Below are positions 1 through 14,400 of a stretch of DNA of 64,000 bases, piece after piece (position 1 is the first letter of the stretch; every line of letters begins with the position of its first letter). The stretch is from Rhizomys pruinosus. Its lineage: Eukaryota; Chordata; Mammalia; Rodentia; Spalacidae. The position numbers were made by a program, and so were the translations under genes. The stretch lies in the NCBI GenBank assembly GCA_009823505.1, contig VZQC01001071.1:829092-893091 (forward strand). The letters run 5' to 3'. The notes under the pieces were generated by a model. The model ran no database searches and was not told where the DNA came from. It was given only the letters and a program-made list of their open reading frames with translations.

Positions 1-1019
1 AAGACCTAGGACGGTCCTGCCCACGACCCCCTACCTGCGGCAGTAGCAGCAGATGCTTGCCCAGGTACCTTCCCCGCAGCCCGCACCAAGGTGCAGACCA
101 CTAGCCCTGGACCCTCTGGTCCTGGCAGAAAAGAAAGATGTAAAATGGTCCCGCCTATGACCCCCTACCTGCGGCAGAGGCAGCAGATGCTTGCGCAGGT
201 AACTACCCCGCTGCCCGCACCAAGGAGCAGACCACTAGCACCGGAACCTCTGGTCCTGGCGGGAATGAAAGACGTAGGGCAGTGCCGCCCGTGACCCCCT
301 AACTGCGGCAGAGACAGCAGATGCTTGCCCAGGTAACTACCCCTGGGCCCGCACCAAGGCGCAGAACACTAGCCCCGGACCCTCCGGTCCCAGCGGGAAA
401 GAAAGACGTAGGACGGTCCCTCCCATGAACCCCTACCTGCGGCAGAGGCGGCACACACTTGCCCAGATAACTACCCCACGGCCCGCACCAAGGCGCAGAC
501 CACTAGCCCCGGCCCCTCTGGTCCCGGAGGTAAAGAAAGACGTAGGACGGTCCCGCCCAAGACCCCCTACCTGCGGCAGAGGCAGCAGATGCTTGCCCAG
601 GTAACTACCCTGCGGAACGCACCAAGGTGCAGACCACTAGCCCTGGACCCTCTGGTCCCGGCGCGAAAGAAAGGCATAGGACGGTCCCGCCAACGACCCC
701 CTACCTGTGGCAGAGGCAGCAGCTGCTTGCCCAGGTAACTACCCCGTGGCCCGCACCAAGGTTTAGACCACTAGCCCCGGACCCTCTGGTCCCGGTGGGA
801 AAGAAAGATGTAGGACAGTCCCGCCCACAACCCCCTACCTGCGGCAGAGGCGGCAGATGCTTGCCCAGGTAACTACCCCACGGCCCACACCAAGGTGCAG
901 ACAACTAGCCCCGGACCCTCTGGTCCCGGAGGTAAAGAAAGACGTGGGACGGTCCCTCCCACGACCCCCTACCTGCGGCAGAGGCAGCAGATGCTTGCCC
1001 AGGTAACTACCCGGTGGCC

Positions 1020-2170
1020 AGCACCAAGGTGCATACCACTAGCCCCGGACCCTCTGGTAACGGCGGGATAGAAAGATGTAGGACGCTCCCGCCCACGACC
1101 CCCTAACTGCGGCAGAGGCGGCAGATGCTTGCACAGGTAACTAACCTGCGGCCCGCACCAAGATGCAGATGACTAGCCTCGGTCCCTCTGGTCCTGGCGG
1201 GAAAGAAAGACATAGGAAAGTCCCGCCCACGACCACCTACCTGCGGCAGAGGCAGCAGATGATTGCCCAGGTAACTACCCCATGGCCCGCACAAAGGTGC
1301 AGACCACTAGCCCCGTACCCTCTGGTCCAGGTGGGAAAGAAAGACGTAGGATGGTCTCGCCCACGACCCCCTACTTGCGGCAGAGGCAGCAGATGCTTGC
1401 CCAGGTAACTATCCTGCGGCCTGCACCAAGCTGCAGACAACTAGCCCCGGACCCTCTGGTCCCAGCGCGAAAGAAAGACGTAGGATGGTCCCGCCCACGA
1501 CCCCCTACCTGCGGCAGAGGCAGCAGATGCTTGCCCAGGTAACTACCCGGCGTCCCGCACCAAGGTGCAGACCACTAGCCCTGGAATATTGGTCACGGTG
1601 GGAAAGAAAGATGTAGGACAGTTTGGCCCATGACCCCCTCCCGGCAGCAGAGGCGGCAGATGCTTGCCCAGGTAACTACCCCGCGGCCCCCAACAAGGTG
1701 CAGACCACTAGCCATGGACCCTCTGGTCTCGGCGCGAAAGAAAGACATAGGACGGTCCCGCCCATCACCACCTACCTGTGGCAGAGGCAGGAGATGCTTG
1801 CACAGGTAACTACCCCGTGGCCCGCACCAAGGTGCAGACCACTAGCCGCGGACCCTCTGGTCCCAGCGGGAAAGAAAGATGTAGGATGGTCCCGCCCACG
1901 ACCCCATTCCTGCGGCAGAGGAGGCAGATGCTTGCCCAGGTAACTACCCCACAGCACGCACCAAGGTGCAGACCACTAGCCCCTGCCCCTCTGGTCCCGG
2001 CATGAAAGAAAGACAAAGGATGGTCCCAACCACGACCCCCTACCTGCAGCAGAGTCTGCAGATGCTTGCCCAGGTAACTACCCCATGGACCGCACCAAGG
2101 CACAGACCACTAGCCCCGGACGCTCTGGTCCCGGTGAGAAAGAAAGACATAGGACGGTCCCACCTACGAC
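1020..2170. repeat. Satellite segment duplicated at 9310-10470 (offset about 8.3-8.4 kb)
   Basis: This run of consecutive variant units is repeated in the same order further right. The variant ggtaacggcgggatagaaag is near 1058 and 9355. The unit with gattgcccagg and cacaaaggtgc is near 1260 and 9560. The unit with ggtctcggcgcg plus ggcaggagatgcttgcac is near 1725 and 10157. The offset grows from about 8300 to about 8430 bp, which is one extra unit. Shared order of several independent variants points to block duplication. Confidence 0.75.
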
Positions 2171-3299
2171 CCTTACCTGCGGCAGAGGCAGAAGATGCTT
2201 GCCCAGGTAACTACTCCGTGGCCCACACCAAGGTGCAGACCACTAGCCCCGGACACTCTGGACCCGGCATGAAAGAAAGACGTAGGACAGTCCTGCCCAC
2301 GACCCACTACCTGTGGCAGAGGCAGCAGATACTTGCCCAGGTAACTACCCCGCGGCCCGCACCAAGGTGCAGACCACTAGCCCTGGACACTCTGGATCCG
2401 GCATGAAAGAAAGACGTAGGACAGTCCTGCCCATGACCCACTACCTGCGGCAGAGGCAGCAGATGCTTGCCCAGGTAACTACCCCGCGGCCCGCACCAAG
2501 GTGCAGACCATTAGCCCCGGGCACTCTGGTTCCAGCGGTAAAGAAAGACGGAGGACGGAGCCGCACATGACATCCTACCTTTGGCAGAGGCAGCAGATGC
2601 TTGCCCAGCTAACTACCCCGTGGCCCACACCAAGGCGCAGACCACTAGCCCCAGACCATCTGGTCCCGGCAGGAAAGAAAGACATAGGACGGTCCCACCT
2701 ATGACCCTTACCTGCGGGAGAGGCAGAAGATGCGTGCACAGGTAACTAACCCGGGGCCCACAAAAAGGTGCAGACCATTAGCCCCGGACCCTCTGGTCCT
2801 GGCTTGAAAGAAAGACGTAGGACGGTCCAGCCCATGATCCCCTACTTGCGGCAGTGGCAAAAGATGCTTGCCCAGGTAACTACCCCGCAGACCGCACCAA
2901 GGAGCAGACCACTAGCCCCGGACCCTCTGGTCCCAGCGGGAAAGAAAGACGTAGGACGGTCCCGCCCAGGACCCCCTACCTGCTGCAGAGGTGGCAGATG
3001 CTTGCCCAGGTAACTACCCCACGAGCCGCACCAAGGTGCAGACCACTAGTTCTGGACCCTCTGGTCCTGATGTGAAAGAAAGACGTAGGACGGTCCCTCC
3101 CACGACCCCCTACCTGCGGCAGAGGCAGCAGATGCTTGCCCAGGTAACTACCCGGTGGCCAGCACCAAGGTGCAGAACACTAGTCCCGGACCCTCTGGTA
3201 ACGGCGGGATAGAAAGATGTAGGACGGTCCCGCCCACGACCCCCTACCTGCGGCAGAGGCGGCAGATGCTTGCACAGGTAACTAACATGCAGCCCGCAC

Positions 3300-3960
3300 C
3301 AAGATGCAGACTACTAGCCTCGGACCCTCTGGTCCCGGCGTGAAAGAAAGACATAGGACAGTCCCACCCACGACCCCCTACCTGCGGCAGAGGCAGCAGA
3401 TGCTTGCCCAGGTAACTACCCCGCGGCCCGCACCAAGGTGCAGACCACTAGCCCTAGACCCTCTGGTCCTGGTGGGAAAGAAAGATGTAGGACGGTCCTG
3501 CCCACGACCCCCTACCTGCGGCAGTGGCAACAGATGCTTGCCCAAGTATCTACCCCGCGGCCCGCACCAAGGTGCAGACCACTATCCACAGACCCTCTGG
3601 TCCCAGCGGGAAAGAAAGATGTTGGACGGTCCCGCCCACGAACCCCTACCTGCGGCAGAGGCAGCAGATGCTTGCCCAGATAACTACCCCACGGTCCGCA
3701 CCAAGGTGCAGAACACTAGCCCCTGCCCCTCTGGTCCCGGTGTGAAAGAAAGACGTAGGATGGTCCCGCCCTCGACCCCCTACCTGAGGCAGAGGCAGCA
3801 GATGCTTGCCCAGGTAACTACCCCGTGGCCCGCACCAAGGCCAGACCACTAGCCCCAGACGCTTTTGTCCCGGCGGGAAAGAAAGAAGTAGGATGGTCCC
3901 GCCCATGAACCCCTACCTGCGACAATGGCGGCAGATGCTTGCCCAGGTAACTACCCCACG
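3300..3960. repeat. Satellite segment duplicated at 10660-11460 (offset about 7.36-7.5 kb)
   Basis: Three rare variants recur in the same order. The actatccac variant lies at 3581 and 10942. The caaggccagacc deletion lies at about 3841 and 11336. The caatggcggcag variant lies at 3923 and 11418. Offsets are 7361, 7495 and 7495 bp, that is 55 and 56 units. The offset differs from that of the 1020-2170 pair, so the two halves of the array have also gained or lost units since duplication. Confidence 0.72.
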
Positions 3961-5149
3961 GTCCGCAACAAGGTTCAGACCACTAGCCCCGGACCCTCTG
4001 GTCCTGGCGCGAAAGAAAGACGTAGGATTGTCCCGCCCACGACCCCCTACCTGCGGCTGAGGCGGCAGATGCTTGCCCAGGTAACTACCCCGCAGACCGC
4101 ACCAAGGTGCAGACGACTAGCCCCGGACCCTCTGGTCCCGGCATTATAGAAAGACGTAGGACCGTTCCGCCCACAACCCACTACCTGCGGAAGAGGTGGC
4201 AGATGCTTGCCCAGGTAACTACCCCGTGGCCTGCACCAAGGTGCAGACCACTAGCCCTGGACACTCTGGTCCTGGCGTGAAAGAAAGACGTAGGACAGTC
4301 CTGCCCATGACCCCCTACCTGCGGCAGAGGCAGCAGATGCTTGCCCAGGTAACTACCCCGTGGCCCACACCAAGGTGCAGACCACTAGCCCCGGGCACTC
4401 TGGTCCCGGCGGTAAAGAAAGACGTAGGACGGTCCCGCACACGACACCCTACCTTTGGCAGAGGAGGCAGATGCTTGGCCAGCTAACTACCCCGCGGCCG
4501 GCACCAAGGCGCAGACCACTAGCCCCGTACCCTCTGGTCCCGGCGGGAAAGAAAGACATAGGATGGTCCCACCTACGACCTTTACCTGCGGCAGAGGCAG
4601 AAGATGCTTGCCCAGGTAACTACCCCGCGGCCCACACCAAGGTGCAGATGACTAGCCCTGGACCCTCTGGTCCCAGCGTGAAAGAAAGACGTAGGACAGT
4701 CCCGCCCACGACCCCCTACCTGCAGCAGAGGCAGCAGATGCTTGCCCAGTTAACTACCCTGCGGCCCGCACCAAGGTGCAGACCACTAGCCCCAGACCCT
4801 CTGGTCCTGGCGGGAAAGAAAGATGTAGGATGGTCCCGCCCATGACCCCCTACCTGTGGCAGTGGCAACAGATGCTTGCCCAAGTATCTACCCCGCGGCT
4901 CACACCAAGGTTCAGACCACTAGCCCTGGACCCTCTGGTCCCAGCGGGAAAGAAAGACGTAGGACAGTCCCGCCCACGACCCCCTACCTGTGGCAGAGGC
5001 AGCAGATGCTTGCCCAGGTAACTACCCCGCGGACCGCACCGAGGCGCAGACCACTAGACCCGGACCATCTGGTCCTGGCAGAAAAGAAAGACAAAGGACT
5101 GTTCTGCCCATGACCCCCTACCTGCGGCAGAGGCAGCAGATGCTTGCCC

Positions 5150-8100
5150 AGGTAATTACCCGGCGGCCCACATCAAGGTGCAGACCACTAGCCCCGGACC
5201 CTCTGGTCCCGGCGGGAAAGAAAGATGTAGGACGGTCTGGCACACGACCCACTCCCTGAGGCAGAGGTGGCAGATGCTTTCCCATGTAACTACCCTGCGG
5301 CCCACACCAACGTGCAGACCACTAGCCCCAGACCCTCTGGTCCCTGCGGGAAAGAAAGACATAGGACGGTCCCGCCCATGACATCCTACAGGCGGCAGTG
5401 ACAACAGATGCTTGCCCAGGTAACTATCACGCATACCGCACCGAGGAGCAGACCACTAGCCCTGGACCCTCTGGTCCTGGCGGGAAAGAAAGACGTAGGA
5501 AGGTCCCGCCCATGAACCCCTTCCTGCGGCAGAGGTGGCAGATGCTTGCCCAGGTAACTACTCCGCGGGCCGCACCAAGGCGCAGACCACTAGCCCTGGA
5601 CACTCTGGTCCCGGTGGGAAAGAAAGACAAAGGAAGGTCCCGCCCACGACTCCCTCCCTGTGGCAGAGGCGGCAGATGCTTGCCCAGGAAACTACCCTGC
5701 GGCCCGCACCAAGGTGCAGACCACTAGCCCCGGCCCCTCTGGTCCCCACACGAAAGAAAGATGTAGGACGTTCCCACCCACGACACCCTACCTGCGGCAG
5801 AGGCAGCAGATGCTTGCCCAGGTAACTGCCCCGCGGCCCGCACCAAGGTGCAGATGACTAGCCCCGGACCCTCTGGTCCCGACACGAAAGAAAGACATAG
5901 GACGGGCCCACCCATGACCCCCTAACTGCGGCAGAGACAGTAGATGATTGCCCAGGTAACTACCCCCTGGCCCGCACCAAGGTGCAGACCACTAGCCCCG
6001 GACACTCTGGTACTGGCGGGAAAGAAAGATGTAGGACGGTCCCGCCCATGACCCCCTACCTGTGGCAGAGGTGGCAGATGCTTGCCCAGGTAACTACTCC
6101 ACGGGCCGCACCAAGGCGCAGGCCACTAGCCCTGGACACTCTGGTCCCGGCGGGAAAGAAAGACAAAGGAAGGTCCCGCCCATGACTCCCTCCCTGCGGC
6201 AGAGGCGGCAGATGCTTGCCCAGGAAACTACCCTGCGGCCCGCACCAAGGTGCAGACCACTAGCCCCGTACCCTCTGGTCCAGGCGGGAAAGAAAGACAT
6301 AGGACGGTCCCGCTCACGACCCCCTACTTGTGGCAGAGGCAGGAGATGCTTGCCCAGGTAACTATCCTGCGGCCCGCACCAAGCTGCAGACCACTAGCCC
6401 CGGACCCTCTGGTCCCGGCGTGAAAGAAAGATGTAGGACGGTCCCGCCCATGACCCCCTACCTGTGGCAGAGGCAGCAGATGCTTGCATAGGTAATTACC
6501 CGGCGGCCCGCATCAAGGTGCAAACCACTAGCCCCAGACCCTCTGGTCCCGGCCGGAAATAAAGATGTAGGACGGTCCGGCCCACGACCCACTCCCTGAG
6601 GCAGAGGTGGCAGATGCTTTCCCATGTAACTACCCCACGGCCTGCACCAACGTGCAGACCACTAGCCCCAGACCCTCTGGTCCCTGCGGGAAAGAAAGAT
6701 GTAGGACGGTCCCGCCCACGACCTCCTACCTGCGGCAGTGGAAACAGATGCTTGCCCAGGTAACTACCACGCATACCACAACGAGGAGCAGACCACTAGC
6801 CCTGGACGCTCTGGTCCTGGCAGGAAAGAAAGACATAGGAAGGTCCCACCCACGAACCCCTACCTGCGGCAGAGGTGGCAGATGCTTGCCCAGGTAACTA
6901 CCCCGCAGGCCACACCAAGGCGCAGACCACTAGCCCCGGACCCTCTGGTCCTGGCGTGAAAGAAAGAAAAAGGAAGGACCCGCCCACGACTCCCTCCCTG
7001 CAGCAGAGGTGGCAGATGCTTGCCCAGGAAACTACCCCGCGGCCCGCACCAAGGTGTAGACCAATAGCCTCTGACCCTCTGGGCCCGGTGTGAAAGAAAG
7101 ACGTAGGACAGTCCCGCCGATGACCCCCTACCTGCGGCAGAGGTGGCAGATGCTTGCCCAGGTAATTACCCCGTGGCCGGCACCAAGGTGCAGACCACTA
7201 GCCCCGGCCCATTTGGTCCCCACATGAAAGAAAGATGTAGGACGTTCCCGCCCACGACCCCCTACCTGCAGCAGAGGCAGCAGATGCTTGCCCAGGTAAC
7301 TGCCCCGTGGCCCACACCAAGGTGCAGATGACTAGCCCCGGACCCTCTGGTCCCGACGCGAAAGAAAGACGTAGGACGGTCCCAACCATGACCCCCTAAC
7401 TGCGGCAGAGGCAGCAGATGATTGCCCAGGTAACTACCCCCCGGCCCGCACCAAGGTGCAGACCACTAGCCCCGGACACTCTGGTCCCGGCGGGAAAGAA
7501 AGATGTAGGACCGTCCTGCCCATGAACCCCTACCTGCGGCAGAGGCGGCAGATGCTTGCCCAGGTAACTTCCCCGCGGCCTGCACCAAGGTGCAGACCAC
7601 AAGCCCCCTACCCTCTGGTCCAGGTGGGAAAGAAAGACATAGGACAGTCCCACTCACGACCCCCTACTTGAGGCAGAGGCAGGAGATGGTTGCCCAGGTA
7701 ACTATCTTGTGGCCCACACCAAGCTGCAGACCACTAGCCCTGGACCCTCTGGTCCCAGCGCGAAAGAAATATGTAGGACGGTCCCGCCCATGACCCCCTA
7801 CCTGCGGCAGAGGCAGCAGATGCTTGCATAGGTAATTACCCGGCGGCCCGCATCAAGGTGCAGACCACTAGCCACAGACCCTCTGGTCCTGGCGGGAAAG
7901 AAAGATGTAGGACGGTCCGGCCCACGACCCCCTCACTGAGGCAGAGGTGGCAGATGTTTTCCCAGGTAACTACAGCCCGCACCAAAGTGCAGACCACTAG
8001 CCCCAGACAGTCTGGTCCCTGCAGGAAAGAAAGACATAGTACGGTCGCGCCCATGACCTCCTACCTGCGGCATTGGCAACAGATGCTTGCCCAGGTAACT

Positions 8101-8460
8101 ACCATGCAGACCGCACCGAGGAGCAGACCACTAGCCCTGGACCCTCTGGTCCCGGCGTGAAAGAAAGACGTAGGATGGTCCCGCCCATGACCCCCTACCT
8201 TCGGCAGAGGTGGCAGATGCTTGCCCATGTAACTACCCCACGGCCCACACCAAGGTGCAGACCAGTAGCCCCGGCCCCTCTGATCCCCACATGAAAGAAA
8301 GATGTAGGACATTCCTGCCCACGACCCCCTACCTGCGGCAGAGGCGGCAGATGCTTGCCCAGGTAACTGCCCCGCGGCCCGCACCAAGGAGCAGATGACT
8401 AGCCCCGGACCCTCTGGTCCCGCCGCGAAAGAAAGACGTAGGACGGTCCCACCCACGACC
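5150..8460. repeat. Higher-order repeat block inside the satellite, period about 1340 bp (10 units)
   Basis: Rare unit variants recur about ten units apart. The variant with gtaattacccggcggccc and catcaagg lies near 5150, 6490 and 7830, each followed one unit later by a ctttcccatg or ttttcccagg variant near 5278, 6618 and 7957. The next unit, carrying gaggagcagacc, lies near 5441, 6782 and 8118. Spacings are about 1340, 1340 and 1335 bp, the last shortened by a visible deletion near 7974. Other markers, such as gtaactgccccg near 5822, 7297 and 8365, sit 11 and 8 units apart, so the higher-order period has gained and lost units. Confidence 0.8.
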
Positions 8461-11400
8461 CCCTAACTGCGGCAGAGGCAGCAGATGATTTCCCAGGTAA
8501 ATACCCCCCGGCCTGCACCAAGGTGAGGACCACTAGCCCCAGACACTCTGGTCCCGGCGGGAAAGAAAGATGTAGGACGGTCCCGCCCATGACCCCCTAC
8601 CTGCGGCAGTGGCAACAGATGCTTGCCCAAGTATCTACCCCGCGGCTCACACCAAGGAGCAGATGACTAGCCCCGGACCCTCTGGTCCCGCCGCGAAAGA
8701 AAGACATAGGACGGTCCCACCCACGACCCCCTAACTGCGGCAGAGGCAGCAAATGATTTCCCAGGTAACTTCCCCGCGGCCCGCACCAAGTTGCGGACCA
8801 CTAGCCCTGGACCCTCTGGTCCCGGCTGGAAAGATAGACATAGGACGATCCCGCCCATGACCCCCTACCTGCGGCAGAGGCGGCAGATGCTTGCCCAGGT
8901 AACTACCCCGCGAGCTGAACCAAGGCGCAGACCACTAGCCCTGGACCCTCTGGTCCCGGCGTGAAAGAAAGACGAAGGAAGGAACCGCCCACGACCCCCT
9001 CCCTGCGGCAGAGGTGGCAAATGCTTGCCCAGGAAACTACCCCGCAGCCCGCACCAAGGTGCAGACCACTAGGCTCTGCCCCTCTGGTCTGGGCATGAAA
9101 GAAAGACGTAGGACAGTCCCACCCACAGCACCCTACCTGCGGCAGAGGTGGCAGATGCTTGCACAGGAAACTACCCCGCGGCGTGCACCAAGGTGCAGAC
9201 CACTAGCCATGGACCCTCTGGTCCCGGCGGGAAAGAAAGATGTAGGACGGTCCCACCCACGATCCTCTACCTGTGGCAGAGGCGGCAGATGCTTGCCCAG
9301 GTAACTACCTGGTGGCCAGCACCAAGGTGCAGACCACTAGCCCCGGACCCTCTGGTAACGGCGGGATAGAAAGATGTAGGACGGTCCCGCCCACGACCCC
9401 CTTCCTGCGGCCGAGGCAGCAGATGCTTGCCCAGGTAACTATCCTGCGACACATACCAAGATGCAGACGACTAGCCTCGAACCCTCTGGTCCCGGTGGGA
9501 AAGAAAGACGTAGGACAGTCCCACCAACGACCCCCTACCTGCGCCAGAGGCAGCAGATGATTGCCCAGGTAACTACCCCGTGGCCCGCACAAAGGTGCAG
9601 ACCACTAGCCCCATACCCTCTGGTTCAGGGGGGAAAGAAAGACGTAGGACAGTCTCGCCCATGACCTCCTACCTGCGGCAGAGGCGGCAGATGTTTGCCC
9701 AGGTAACTACCCTGCGGCCCGCACCAAGGTGCAGACCACTATCCCCGGACCCTCTGGGCCCAGCGGGAAAGAAAGTCGTAGGACAGTCCCGCCCACGACC
9801 TCCTACCTGCGGCAGAGGCGGCAGATGCTTGCCCAGGTAACTACCCCTCGGACCGCACCAAGGTGCAGACCACTAGCCCCGTACACTATGGTCCCAGCGG
9901 GAAAAAAGACGTAGGACGGTCCCGCCCACGATCCCCTACCTGCTGCAGAGGCGTCAGATGCTTGCCCAGGTCACTACCCTGCGGCCTGCACAAAGGCGCA
10001 GACCACTAGCCCTGGACCTTCTCGTCTGGGCGGGAAAGAAAGACGTAGGACAGTCCTGCCCACGAACCCCTACCTGCAGCAGAGGTGGTAGATGCTTGCC
10101 CAGGTAACTACCCCGCGGCCCGCACCAAGGCGCAGACCACTAGCCCCGGAACCTCTGGTCTCGGCGCGAAAGAAAGACGTAGGACGGTCCCGCCCATGAC
10201 CACCTACCTATGGCAGAGGCAGGAGATGCTTGCACTGGTAACTACCCCGTGGCCTGCACCAAGGTGCAGACCACTAGCCGCGGACCCTCTGGTCCCAGCG
10301 GGAAAGAAAGACGTAGGACGGTCCCGACCACGACCCCATTCCTGCAGCAGAGTCTGCAGATGCTTGCCCAGGTAACTACCCCACGGACCGCACCAAGGTG
10401 CAGAAAACTAGCCTCGGACCCTCTGGTCCCAGCGGGAAAGAAAGACATAGGACGGTCCCACCTATGACCCCTACCTGCGGCAGAGGCGACAGATGCTTGC
10501 CCATGTAACTACCTTGCGGCCCACACCAAGGTGCAGACCAATAGCCCCGGACACTCTGGTCCTGGCGCGAAAGAAAGACATAGGACAGTCCTGCCAATGA
10601 CCCCCAACCTGCGGCAGAGGCAAAAGATGCTTGCCCAGGTAACTACCCTGCAGCCCGCACCAAGGTGCAGATGACTAGCCCCGGACCCTCTGGTCCTGGC
10701 GTGAAAGTAAGACATAGGACAGTCCGGCCCACGACCCCCTACCTGCAGCAGAGGCAGCAGATGCTTGCCCAGGTAACTACCCCGCAGCCCGCACCAAGGT
10801 GCAGACCACTAGCCGAAGACCCTCTGGTCCTGGCGGGAAAGAAAGATGTAGGACGGTCCCGCCCACGACCCCCTACCTGTGGCAGTGGCAACAGATGCTT
10901 GCCCAGGTATCTACCCCATGGCCCTCACCAAGGTGCAGACCACTATCCACGGACACTCTGGTCCCGGCAGGAAAGAAAGATGTAGGACGGTCCTGCCCAT
11001 GAACCCCTACCTGCGGCAGAGGCAGCAGATGCTTGCCCAGGTAACTACCCCGCGGCCCGCACCAAGGCACAGACCACTAGCCCCGGACCATCTGGTCCCG
11101 GCGGGAAAGAAAGACGAAGGTCTGTTCCACCCACGACCCACTACCTGCGGCAGAGGCGGCATATGCTTGCCCAGGTAACTACCCCGTGGCCCGCACCAAT
11201 GTGCAGACTACTAGCCCCTGCCCCTCTGGTCCCGGCGTGAAAGAAAGATGTAGGACGGTCCCACTCTCGACCCCCTACCTGCAGCAGATGCGGCAGATGC
11301 TTGCCCAGGTAACTACCCCGCGGCCCGCACCAAGGCCAGACCACTAGCCCCGGACCCTCTGGTCCCAGCGGGAAAGAAAGATGTAGGACGGTCCTGCCCA

Positions 11401-14400
11401 CGAACCCCTACCTGCCGCAATGGCGGCAGATGCTTGCCCAGGTAACTACCCCACGGCCCGCACCAAGGTTCAGACAACTAACTCCGGACCCTCTGGTCCC
11501 AGCGCGAAAGAAAGACGTAGGAAGGTCCCGCCCATGAACCCCTACCTGTGGCTGAGGCGGCAGATCCTTGCCCAGGTAACTATCCCGCGGACCGCACCAA
11601 GGTGCAGACCACTAGCCCCTGCCCCTCTGGTCCCAGCGTGAAAGAAAGACGTAGGATGGTCCCGCCCACGAACCCCTACCTGTGGCTGAGGCAGCAGATG
11701 CTTGCTCAGGTAACTACCCCACGGCCCGCACCAAGGCGCAGACCACTAGCCCCGGACCCTCTCATCTGTGCAGGAAAGATAGACGTAGGACGGTCCTGCC
11801 CACGTCCCCCTGAATGCGGCAGAGTCGGCAGATGCTTGCCCAGGTAAATACACCGCAGCCAGCACCAAGGTGCAGACCACTAGCCTCTGCCCCTCTGGTC
11901 CCGCCATGAAAGGAAGACATAGGACGGTCCCACCCACAACCCCCTACCTGCAGCAGAGGTGGCAGATGCTTGCCCAGGAAACTACCCCGCGACCCGCACA
12001 AAGGTGCAGACCACTAGCCCCTGCCTCTCTGCTCCCGGCGTGAATGAAAGACGTAGTACAGTCCCGCCCACGACCCCTTACCTGCGGCAGAGGCGGCAGA
12101 TGCTTGCCCAGGTAACTACCCCATGGCCCGCACCAAGGTGCAGACTACTAGCCCCTGCCCCTCTGGTCCGGGCGGGAAAGAAAGACATAGGACAGTCCCG
12201 CCCACGACCCCCTACCTGCGGCAAAGGCCGCATATGCTTGCCCAGGTAACTACCCCGCTGCCCCCACCAAGGTTCAGACCACTAGCCCCGGACCCTCTGG
12301 TCCTGGCGGGAAAGAAAGACATAGGAAGGTCCCACCCATGACCCCTTACGTGCGGCAGAGGCGGCAGATGCTTGCCCAGGTAACTACCCCGTGGCCTGCA
12401 CCAAGGGGCAGACCACTAGCCCCAGACCCTCGGGTCCCGGCGGGAAAGAAAGACATAGGACGGTCCCGCCCACGACCCCCTACCTGTGGCAGAGGCAACA
12501 GATGCTTGCACAGGTAAGTACTCCGCGGCCCGCACCAAGGCACAGACCACTAACCACAGACCCTCTAGTCCCGGTGGGAAAGAAAGACGTAGGACGGTCC
12601 CGCCCACGACCCCCTACCTGCGGCAGAGGCAGCAGATGCTTGCCCAGGTAACTACCCAGTGGCCCGCACCAAAGCGCAGACCACTAGCCCCAGACCCTCT
12701 GGTCCCGGCATGAAAGACAGACGTAGGACGGTCCTGCTCACGACCCCCTACCTGCGGCAGAGGCGGCAGATGCTTGCCCAGGTAACTACCCTGTGGCCCG
12801 CACCAAGGTGCAGACCACTAGCCCCGGCCCCTCTGGTCCTGGCGTGAAAGAAAGATGTAGGAGTTTCCCGCCCACGACCCCCTACCTGCGGCAGAGGCTG
12901 CAGATGCTTGCCCAGGTAACTACCCCCACGGCCCGCACCAAGGTGCAGACCACTAGCCCCGGCCCCTCTGGTCCCAGTGCGAAAGAAAGACGTAGGATGG
13001 TCCCGCCCACGACCCCCTACCTGCGGCAGAGGCAGCAAATGCTTGCCCAGGTAACTACACCGTGGCCCACACCAAGGTGCAGACCACTAGCCCCGGACAC
13101 TCTGGTCCTAATGGAAAGAAAGAAGTAGGACGGTCCCGCCCACGACCCCCTACCTGCGGCAGAGGTGGCAGATGCTTGCCCAGGTAACTACCCCGGGGCC
13201 TGCACCAAGGTGCAGACCGCTAACCCCGGACCATCTGGTCCCGGCAGGAAAGAAAAATGTAGGACGGTCCCGCCCATGACTTCCTACCTGCTGCAGAGGC
13301 GGCAATGCTTGCCCAGGTAACTACCCTGCAGCCCGCACCAAGGTGCAGACCCCTAGCCCCAGACCCTGTGGTCCCGGCGGGAAAAACGTAGGACGGTCCC
13401 ACCCACGACCCCCTACCTGTGGCAGAAAGAGCAGATGCTTGCCCAGGTAACTACCCCACGTCCCACACCAAGGTGCAGACCACTAGCCCCGGACCCTCCT
13501 GTCCCGGCAGGAAATAAAGTTGTAGGACGGTCCCGCCCTGGACCCCCTACCTGCGGCAGAGGCGGAAGATGCTTGCCCAGGTAACTACCCCATGGCCCGC
13601 ACCAAGGTGCAGACCACTAGCCCCGGACCCTCTGGTCCCGGTGGGAAAGAAAGACATAGGACGGTCCTGCCCACGACCCCCTACCTGCGGCAGAGGCGGC
13701 AGATGATTGCCCAGGTAACTACCCTGCAGCCCACACCAAGGTGCAGACCCCTAGCCGCGGACCCTCTGGTCCCAGTGGGAAAGACGTAGGACGGTCAAGC
13801 CCACGACACTCTACCTGCGGCAGAGGCAGCAGATGCTTGCCCAGGTAACTACCCCGCGGCCTGCACCAAGGCGCAGACCACTAGCCCCAGCCCCTCTGGT
13901 CCTGGCGTGAAAGAAAGATGTAGGACGGTCCCGCCCACGACCCCCTGCCTGTGACAGAGGCGGCAGATGCTTGCCCAGGTAACTACCCTGTGGTCCGCAC
14001 CAAGTTGCAGACCACTAGCCCCGGACCCTTTGGTCCCGGCGGGAAAGAAAGACTTAGGACGGTCCCGCCCATGACCCCCTACCTGCGGCAGACGTGGCAG
14101 ATGCTTGTCCAGGTAACTACCCCGCGGCCCGCACCAAGGTGCAGACCACTAGCCCCGGACCCTCTGGTCCTGGTGGGAAAGAAAGATGTAGGATGGTCCC
14201 GCCCACGACCCCCCTGCCTGTGGCAGAGGCGGCAGATGCTTGCCCAGGTAACTAACCCGCGGCCCGCACCAAAGTGCAGACCACTAGCCCCAGCCCCTCT
14301 GGTCCCAGCGTGAAAGAAAGACGTAGGATGGTCCTGCCCATAACCCCCTACCTGCGGCAGAGGTGGCAGATGCTTGCCCAGGTAACTACCCCGCGGCCCG

